A model generated the notes under the pieces. The model was given only the letters and a program-made list of their open reading frames with translations. It was not told where the DNA came from and ran no database searches. Shown here piece by piece: positions 55,520-64,000 of a DNA stretch of 64,000 nucleotides. Source of the DNA: Saururus chinensis (lineage: Eukaryota > Streptophyta > Magnoliopsida > Piperales > Saururaceae); contig CP141143.1 in NCBI GenBank assembly GCA_035235625.1, positions 2,152,501-2,216,500 on the forward strand. The letters run 5' to 3'. The first letter of the stretch is position 1. Each line of letters opens with the position of its first letter. The position numbers and the translations under genes are program-made.

Positions 55520-58500
55520 TCAGCCTGTGTTCCTCATTCCTGCAGCAATTCCATTAATGGTGATAAGCAATGCATCTCTCAGCTTATGATTAGTTTCATC
55601 TTGCCTTAACCTCCTCAATATTTCCACCTGCAGCATATTAATTGGGTTCAGGTAGGGCAACCTGCTCTCAATGAGCCTCCTCAGGCTGCGGTTGTTTTCA
55701 GAAAGCTTTTCATGCCCACTAACCACCAAGACAAACTTCTCCGTAGTCATAAGCTCCCTCCTTAGCTCCACCCCAAGTTCTCTCCTAGCTTCAGATACCA
55801 ACACTTCATCATAGTGCTTAGCTATAGGTATATCAGCCTTCCCAAGAACCATCTCAATAAGGTCTATAGTAGACTGGAAGAAAGGCCACTCTTTGTACAT
55901 TGCCTGTAGATCTTCCTGATAGCCTTTTTCACATGCACCCTTTAGCCCAGCCCCCACACCAAGCCATGCAGGAAGCACAAATCGGGTCTGCGTCCACGCA
56001 AAGACCCATGGGATTGCTCGCAGATGGCCAATGCCGATTGAAGCCTTTCTCCTTGTGGGTCGGCTTCCAATATTAAGAAAGCCAAGCTCTGCTTGCGGTG
56101 TGGCCTCATGGAAGTAGCTTAGGAAGTCGGGATTGTCATAGACAGTGCTTCTATAGTGGTGACAACTGCTCTTGGAGATCTCTTCCATCACATTTCGCCA
56201 TTTTTCCTCTCTAGGAGGGAGTGGGGGACGCATAGTTGCAAGCAGCACTGCTGTTGTACAGATCTCAAGCTGTCTCACTGCTGTTTGGGGGAGGCCGAAC
56301 TTGGCTTGCACCATCTCACCTTGTTCGGTTGAACGCAGTGTTCCCTAATCAATATAGAGAAAAGAAAGTGCTTCTCAACCTACGAGTAAAAAGAAATCAA
56401 CAAATGGTGAAGAAACTGAATCCTGTGAAATGAAGATTTGACATACCATTACAGAACCTGGAGGCTGGGACTGAATAGCAAGATAAGTGGGGCCCCCACC
56501 ACGGCCAATACTACCCCCACGCCCATGAAAGAGTGTGACCTTAATTCCAAACTCATTACAAGCGGCTACAACATCTTCTTGGGCTTTATAGAGCTCCCAT
56601 GCTGCGGTGAATCGCCCGGCGTCTTTACCAGAATCGGAGTAGCCAACCATAACCTGTTCACAGTAGTCAACAATTAAGATTAGTCACATTTAACAACTAA
56701 ACTAAGATATAACACATATAATCTAAGTATAACCTCTTGGTGGCCATTATGATTTTCTATAATGTGTTCCCGATACCAATCAATTGACAGGAGCTTCCTT
56801 ATTACTGAACCAGCTCCTCTCAAGTCTTTAACTGTTTCAAATAAAGGGACCACCCGTAGCCTGTTTAAAGTGTCATTTCGTCAGCTTAGTAACAAATTCT
56901 ACAAGTGAATGTATGTGTATGGAGATAAAGAATTATCTTACGTTCCACCAGGACAAGGTCTCCCAAGTTCACCACTAACAGAAAGGCGGGCATCTTTTTG
57001 TAAGAGCTCCACAGCCAGAACATCACTTGCCTGACAATTAAAAGCAATAATTTCAAATTACTTTTATTTTTCTGAAACCCACATGAAACATTTTTCTACT
57101 AATAATCACAGTTTTGATTATAACAAATTTGCCGTACTCACATTAGAAGCCATAGAAATAACATACGCTCCAAGTGAATCACTCCCAAGCTCAGCAGCCA
57201 CTCGGAAAGTATCCAGCACCTCTTTCACATCTAGACCCACCTACAATAGGCCCAGTTTAAAAGGACATTTATTTGGTAAACTTGATGGTTCCAAACTCAC
57301 CTGATGAATGAGCAACAAACTAAAAAATCTAAAAATTTAAATATTGTATCAACATCTTGTCCCAAAAATAACATTCTTCCCGTAACAACTAGTTCCCAAT
57401 TTTACTACTATAAAAATTTACATTTACCTCTATAGTTGGAGGAACCAACGGCCTCCTGCCTTTGAGTTCTCTTGTCAGAAATTCTAATTTTGTTTCTTCA
57501 TCCCACTCACTGTAAACACCCATATCCAAATACTTGGTAATTGCATCCAATGTCTCAGCATGTCTGCCAGATTCCTGGTATCAGACGAGATATTACAATC
57601 AACACTTCTAGGACTGAATTCCACAAAGACAATGACCTAGATTCCAAACCTGGCGCAAATCGAGCTTCATTAACACCATTCCGAAGGTAGCAACCCTACG
57701 TATTAGATCTGCTAACCTCCCATCAGCCAGAACTCCAGATCCACATGATTGCTGTCCATATCACTGAATCGTTAAGTAGAAACCCGCCAAATCACAAAGT
57801 TATATAAAAAGTGCTATGAAGATGCAAATTATTTATATACCAAAGACTCATAGCACACAAGCAATGGTTCTAGAAGTTGTTCAGAAGTCTCATAATAATC
57901 CATGGAATCATTGTCGCAAGGAAGCCCCTCGAGAAGAAGTTCTAGTCGCCTTCGTGTTCTCATGAGCTGATTAGACAAAATAAAAATTCATAAAAATCAT
58001 TCTAGACGATAGATTATTCATGTCTATACATACTGTCGTCTTGAACAAATAAATTCATTAGGCACTCAAGCATTTCTATTAATGTGCTCATTCATAATTA
58101 ATTTTCACATGAAATTACCAAGTTTCTATTTAGAAAACACCATTTCCATCTCATTTACTGTTTTATGATAAGCAGTCAACTTAACCTATCACGAGAATAG
58201 AAAATTAGGCAGTTAAAGAAACGAAAGCAAAAAAAAGATGCAACCTTATCTTTCACATCCCCAAGAACAACACGGAAGGGAGAAATTCCAGGTCGTTGTG
58301 GTTGGCTTGGCTCAAGCAGCTTGTGGAAGCTAGACCTTCCGATTTGAGATTCAACAAACATTTTTCTTTTGGCAAGAAGTTGGGTTGAGGTAAATGAACT
58401 AGATCGATTGGTGCTAGGAGTACTATGGCTGGTGAAATGAGGATGAATTGGGGCTAATGCATTAAAAGATATACTTCCAGTGGCTGAATTTCCATTTTCA

Positions 58501-61267
58501 AGTTTCTGATGAGTGTTTGAAGAAAAGGTTGAAACTGAAGATTCAGTAGAGCTCTGAAGATCCTACAATCCAAAAATTTGAAAATGTCAGCATGTGATTC
58601 AGATATAATTGTGTCAATATGATTGTTAGTCTAATTCCCATCAGTTTCCACTTTTGAGAGTATCAGAGAGGGAATGAAATGATATGATGCCATAGCTTCA
58701 ACCCCCAGAGAAAACAATATTTCCCACAATATTGCTTTGTATTTCGGTTCACATGCAGAGCCACATTGAGCCATGTCTGACTGTTGATGTAGATTGACGT
58801 GAAAGGACTTTGATACCTTGTCAGTTCATTGGCCATCAACTTAAGCTTTTTTAGTACAACTTATATACCGCTATGAAACAGAATATTAAAGATGCCTAAA
58901 AAATGTTACTTTACCTGATGATTATGCGTTATGTAATTGGAATTAGGAAATTGTAAGATGGGGTATTTTGAATCTCCATCTGTGCATTCTTCAAGAAATA
59001 AGAATAAAATGCATCATTATCTTCGATAACTTTGAAAAGAATATTCTTCAATTAGATATAAAAAAAATTAAGCTCCTACCAAGAGTGTGCAGAAGTAGAG
59101 AATAAAACAACGGTAAACATATAGTAGGAAGAATGAATTTCACAATTCATTGCAAAACTGTAAACAAGGGCTCAGTCCATCATTCAGATTTTCAAAAATA
59201 CAATTACTAAGCTGTAATTTGTAAATCTATATACCTCTTCGTGAACTTAACAGCTATCAATCATGAAACATTTAATCACTAGAAATCTTGCCAAAACTTG
59301 TTTAAATACCTGTACATGAGGGCAAATCAGCATCTGCAGGGAGTTGAGTAGGCAAAGGTGACGCTTGATGAATGTATTGCTTTGAGTGGGTCCAACTCTC
59401 GTGTTGGCGATCCACTGATTCAGTTTCTACAACAACCACGCACAAGCTTAGGCTTCAAAATCATGCCTTAAATACATGCAGTTTAAAATTGTTTTATGAA
59501 GTTATTCTCCCTGGTGAATTGAATCAATGTTCATGATATTTAATTCACTATATGCTCCTCTCAGAAACAACAAACACAAAATACATGTTGAGCAATGATT
59601 GTTTCTTAACCTAATAATACAATTTTAAGACACCAATTGACAAACTCAGCCAAGACATCATCAGCAATTTGGCAAACATTTGGGTTATAGAGCTTGAACA
59701 AGTCAATATTGTTAAGAACTTGACCACTACAATGTATAAAAATTTCTACAAATAAAAGTTTATATAGCACGGCACATTTAACTAAAAAACCTCAACAATA
59801 GAAGAAAAACAAAAAAGAAAAGAAATACATCCATATGGTTTATAACTTTACATGCATCATTTGCATGAATGCATCTAACACTTTACAGGTAAAAGGTCTT
59901 CTCCAAGTTCATATCCATAAAAAAGATTATAAAATATAGCATAATAACACCTATATGGCAAACTCAAGTACTTATGCACATGAATTTACTATCTATGGGC
60001 AGGACTGACATATTCCTTGCACATTTACTCGTAAGAACATTAGCAAACTTCAAACCTTTCTCTAGAATTTCATGTGCAAGCCTTTCCAACTGATCGCTGC
60101 ACCTATTCATGGAAAGTTCAAATCTAAGGTGATCAACTTCTCGAGTATATAGATCAATCGCCATCCAACGTGATAAGAGACAAACATCTCTTGTGACCTG
60201 CAAATTAACATACATCATTTTCTACTTTCAATAAATACAGGATGTTTCAAATGCCATCAAGGTTTTATGTAGACAACCAAAAATAGTGGTCATATGATAA
60301 GAGTCAGTGTTATTTTATTTGAAGGACATGTAGACCAACCATCCAAATTCGAAAAAAAAACTCAAGGATCCACTTAAATGAGCTTACTTTCGAAGTGACA
60401 TTCGGGTTCCCATCTCTATCACCTCCCATCCAAGAACCAAACTTCATTGGTGTCGCAGTCAGTGGAAGTGGTCTTCCAGTATGCTGAAGAACCATATAGA
60501 TGAAAAAAAATGGAAGTATAAAAACATTGTGTAAGAAAAAGATAAACACATTTTACAAAGCATATAACCCTTAGAACAGGAGAATGGTAACCTTCTTAAG
60601 GGCATTGCTAACACGCCGTAAATAATGAGGCACAGCTTTCCAGAGGGATTGTTCAACAATGTGTAGACCTGATCCAAGAGCAAAATAACAGATATCATGA
60701 TTAAAAACATGCACCTATTATATGCACATAAATGCTACTAATGGCCAAAGACTACCAGCTCTTGCTTCATCAACTGGGGTAGGCTTGTGCCGTCTCAACT
60801 CATCTGTTTGCCATAATGCAGTTATCTCTCTCACCTTCAAACATGTAGTTGTGCATAGCCACAATAGAGGTAGATAACATGAAACGTATGCAAGACAAAA
60901 AGAAAGAATTAAAAAATCGGTCAAGTTGATAATGTTACCAGGTCCTCAATTAGTTTTTCCCTATCTTCATGGGTTAGATCAGGCCGGTCATTGAACTCAA
61001 GGAGATGCTACAATGGAAAAACATATTTAGACTTAATTGTTAACACAGTAAATAATACCAAGCATCATAATCATTAATATAAACTCCCCATAAGTTCAAT
61101 CAGTCAGTGGAAAGAATTTATACATACTCCAGAAACCACAACTGCCCACCCATTAAAAATGAAAGCAAAAAGAAAGAAAGAAAAAATAATAAAGAAAAGA
61201 GATCCAACATAACTATCATGTCCATTTTTTTGTTTCATTTTCCATTCAATTAACAGTTAGTGCTTAC

Positions 61268-61322
<55 letters not shown>

Positions 61323-62761
61323 TGTAGATATGCAACTAGGAAAAAAGTGAATTGTCCATTTATACAATTAATATCTTGGGTGCCTGTTTTGTTTCTTGAA
61401 CATAAATAACTAGTATACTACTTTCATAATTCTCGTCTAGATAATTATGAAAACAAAAATTAAAGCATCTTACTGCAATCCTAATATGCTTATACTGCAA
61501 AGTTCGCCTGTTTATTTGTGTTGGATGTGCAGTAAGAACGATCTCAACCTCCTGAAAGCATAAGCGAGAATGAAAGTAGAATACCATCAACAACAGCAGC
61601 ACACAGTGCTACATAACAGAAGAAATAGTAAAAAATCTAAAAGTGTAAGACCAGGCAAACAACCTGCTTACAAACAGTGTCATATAACTCCTCTGGTGAG
61701 ACTCCACCTTGTATTAGTTTTTCAAATATGTCATCACAAGATTTTGATAAATGGGCTACAGTGCGAGATCGCCGAACCCTATACCAAAAAAGAAAAGCAA
61801 AATAAATACAGCAGGTCCTTACACGACAAGGCATAAATGATGATAGAAAGTGATCCATGGGAGAAAAAAGGTATAAACAATACCTATGATGCGTTTCTGC
61901 AATACCCATAAGATTAAGGTAATGGCTGAAGGCACGAGCGAGTGTCATGGCTTCCTCAAGCGTCATTTTTGAAATCTCCGACGCCAGCTGCTTCTCAAGC
62001 AATTCTGCAGTGTCCTCAATTCCCGCCACCCGCATAGAATTAGCACACTGCACACACCAGAACATCAGTATGAAAAGAAAAGGAGCAATAAGTAAAGGAT
62101 GAAGCAGGGTTGGATCCAACAAGAATTTTTTCCGGGACTATACTTTGCATCAAGCAGGTTTATTGTGTAAAGAACAAAAAATTTAAAGAATGCTAAGGAA
62201 ATCAAATAGACAAATACAGTCAGATAAAAATACTAATACTAAAGGTATGACATGCACTGTGCTGTAAAAGTTACGACCAAAGCAGGATGGATCGTCGGCA
62301 GAAGCAAGTCCCTGTTTGTGCACACAAATACAAGTAGATATCAATTGCTTAGTGATGCCAAATGAGTTGGTAGTCATGGAAGAGCAATCACAGAAAACCA
62401 TGCGAAAACATTGCTTCGTCCAAAAATAAACAGAGTAACCCTTAGCTAATAGTAGTAGAAAGAAAGCGGGAATACGGACGTGCTTCAAACAGACAGCCCG
62501 CATGAAGCACTTGGCAGAAGAGGAGTCGTCATCTACGTAGAAGTGAAAATCGAGAAAGAAGTTGCAGAGGCGGAGGGAGAGTAAAAAGGGAAGTAGAGTA
62601 AGGACCTGAGCGAGGATGCGCTTGCGCTCGATGTTGTCGATGAAGGCGGGGCCGACCTCGCGGTGGAGGACATCATTGAAGAGATTGTGGAGGAGACGGC
62701 AGTCGTCTTCGAAGGACTGGAAGGAGATCTCCTCCGCAATATCGTCCGTAGTGTCCGTCAT
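55520..62761 (-). CDS. PPC4: Bacterial-type phosphoenolpyruvate carboxylase (20 exons, 1068 aa)
   Basis: Carboxylates PEP to oxaloacetate; bacterial-type (BTPC) subunits join plant-type PEPC in the malate-insensitive class-2 complex. Exons, descending: 62761-62606, 62047-61884, 61778-61664, 61551-61474, 61007-60939, 60834-60756, 60668-60592, 60483-60388, 60197-60056, 59426-59310, 58988-58915, 58562-58245, 57966-57841, 57751-57650, 57574-57428, 57240-57142, 57030-56942, 56860-56734, 56653-56447, 56344-55520. All are GT-AG, 3207 nt in total, no frame break. [20 protein letters not shown] matches recalled Arabidopsis PPC4; the N-terminal phospho-Ser motif of plant-type enzymes is absent. Active-site motifs: LTAHPTQ (His154), [10 protein letters not shown] (265-274), [10 protein letters not shown] (729-738) and [14 protein letters not shown] (767-780). 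The disordered BTPC insertion is about residues 326-470 (exons 10-12). The C-terminus is RNTG, as in BTPCs, not QNTG. Confidence 0.97.
61272..61312. repeat. (TA)n microsatellite in PPC4 intron 4
   Basis: About 20 TA units within the intron between exons 4 and 5 of the PPC4 gene. Confidence 0.95.
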
Positions 62762-64000
62762 TTCTACTACAGCTTCTACTTCTACTACTCTCTCCCGCTA
62801 ACCCTGTGCAAGTAATCAAACAAGTACGATCGGTGAAGAGGCTGATTTCCACAAACTAGTGAGAGGGAGAGGTGGCCGGCCCGGTGTGTTCCACGGATGA
62901 GAGGGAGTGAGCCGTACTTCTTCTTCTTCTGTTGGGGCTCCCGGGCTGGCTTAAGGCATCAGTGGGGGGTGCTCCCACCACCGCCAGGAATTTAATTTAA
63001 GAACTCGTTTCTATGCATGCACCCCAATAATTTCATTTGTACCCCTTTTTTTATTTTATTTTACATATTTTTTTTTAAAATTCCTTATATACATACGTAT
63101 GAATTTTTTCGTACTCTAATTTACCCATTCCTTCTATTTTCTTTATATTGGCGTTGTCAGCCACACCAACAAGTCACATCTACTCTAGTCTCTATCGTTG
63201 CCTTATACAAAAAATTATTCAATTTTATAAGTCATAAAGAAAAATATTTCTAAGTCCTTTCAAAAGATAAAGTAGGCTATTGATGTAGCTTTTTTAACGT
63301 CACGATAATATTACTCAGCCATACATAGCACCGTTTATTATTTGACCCATTTAAATGGTTTCTATATATTTGAACTCGAGTAAATTTAGATTTCATTATA
63401 AGTACATATTTTAAAATATAAATAGTGGTAAAAGAGTTCTATTAAATACTCGATCCTACCTCACACCACAGTATTATTACTGATCTAGTTGGTCATGCAT
63501 CTCTCCCTTTTTTTTTTCTTTTTTATAATAAATAATATAGAAAGTTATTATATTATTAACTTATGGAGGATGTAAAAGAAAAAAGATAAAAAAAGATAAA
63601 AAAATAAGAAAAGAAGAGGAAGAAATAAAGTTACTATCAAGTTATTGTCGTTATTATTATCAGAGCTATCACGGTTTGAGTTTTTATATATATATATATA
63701 TATATTAAAATAATAAATAAATTAAATTAATAAATTAAAATTTTTAAATAATAAATTTTTTATGGGGTGTATATAAATATATTTTAAATTTAATTATAAA
63801 ATTTAAAAAACAAGAGAGAAAAGTTTAATGGTCCCCTGAGTGAGGTGATTGAGGGGGGACCCACGTGAGCTCTTTAAAGAATTAGGATGGATCACGGGCG
63901 GCATATGCTGCCGGGCGTAGGACGCATGGCCGTTGGCGGCAGGTGTCCTGGCCGGCTGCAGGAGGACGTGGTGATGCACTCTCCGTCTCTCGCCACTTCC
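62762..64000. promoter_or_regulatory. PPC4: PPC4 upstream region
   Basis: About 1.2 kb upstream of the PPC4 start codon. The first ~150 bp are CT-rich on the coding strand, fitting a 5' leader. A G-box core CACGTG is at 63862-63867, about 1.1 kb upstream. Between about 63000 and 63830 the DNA is AT-rich with a short TA run near 63690. The last 100 bases turn GC-rich, possibly the edge of another gene outside the window. Confidence 0.4.

Noticed and set aside
63940-64000. Start of another gene at the right edge
   Set aside because: The GC rise is suggestive, but too little sequence is present to support a coding frame.

Overview
The window is nuclear DNA of a flowering plant. Its genes have many short GT-AG introns. 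It carries a plant bacterial-type PEP carboxylase, a PHO1-family phosphate exporter and an ABCG half-transporter, and the space between genes is filled with nested LTR retrotransposons and Stowaway-like MITEs. A GC-rich first exon in the ICME gene and the MITE ends of the CTCCCTCC type lean towards a (non-grass) monocot, but this is only an inference. No prokaryotic, organellar, rRNA or tRNA sequence was recognised.

Layout. 1-3.5 kb: 5' part of a PHO1-like gene (minus strand), running off the left edge. 3.5-8.8 kb: intergenic, with two P1BS-type motifs upstream of PHO1. 8.8-20.3 kb: AT repeat, MITE, then a decayed Ty3/gypsy element on the minus strand (gag-protease-RT-RNase H, integrase lost) with a ~3.5 kb LTR. 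That LTR is itself split by a 2.5 kb TG...CA solo LTR with perfect ATAAT target duplications. 20.3-26.7 kb: an isoprenylcysteine methylesterase (ICME) gene on the plus strand, 11 exons, flanked on both sides by fragments of the same dead PH1 (pleckstrin homology) pseudogene. 27.1-27.4 kb: a two-exon gene for a 58-aa Lys/Pro/Ala-rich basic protein. 27.8-29.3 kb: a very long inverted repeat made of two head-to-head copia-type LTRs. 29.9-31.3 kb: Stowaway-like MITEs, one nested in another of its own family. 32.0-34.6 kb: an ABCG21-like half-transporter (minus strand). 35.4-35.8 kb: a foldback element. 39.8-53.6 kb: a nested retrotransposon stack (gypsy LTR fragment in a copia gag, decayed copia pol, copia LTR split by a 6.6 kb insertion that itself contains a second solo LTR). 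54.35 kb: another MITE. 55.5-62.8 kb: a complete 20-exon bacterial-type PEP carboxylase (PPC4-like, 1068 aa). 62.8-64 kb: its upstream region.

The host genes are unrelated in pathway (phosphate export, prenyl-cysteine demethylation, lipid/hormone-type ABC transport, anaplerotic carbon fixation) and show no operon-like logic. I rebuilt the four large gene models exon by exon and the reading frame closes in every one. The most unusual content is in the repeats: three nested insertions that share the target ATAAT, a ~1.4 kb LTR hairpin that could make siRNA, paired GATCGATC-type motifs shared by gypsy and copia LTRs, and duplicated PH1 pseudogene pieces carrying the same stop codons on both sides of ICME. 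I found no clearly new enzymatic or defence system.
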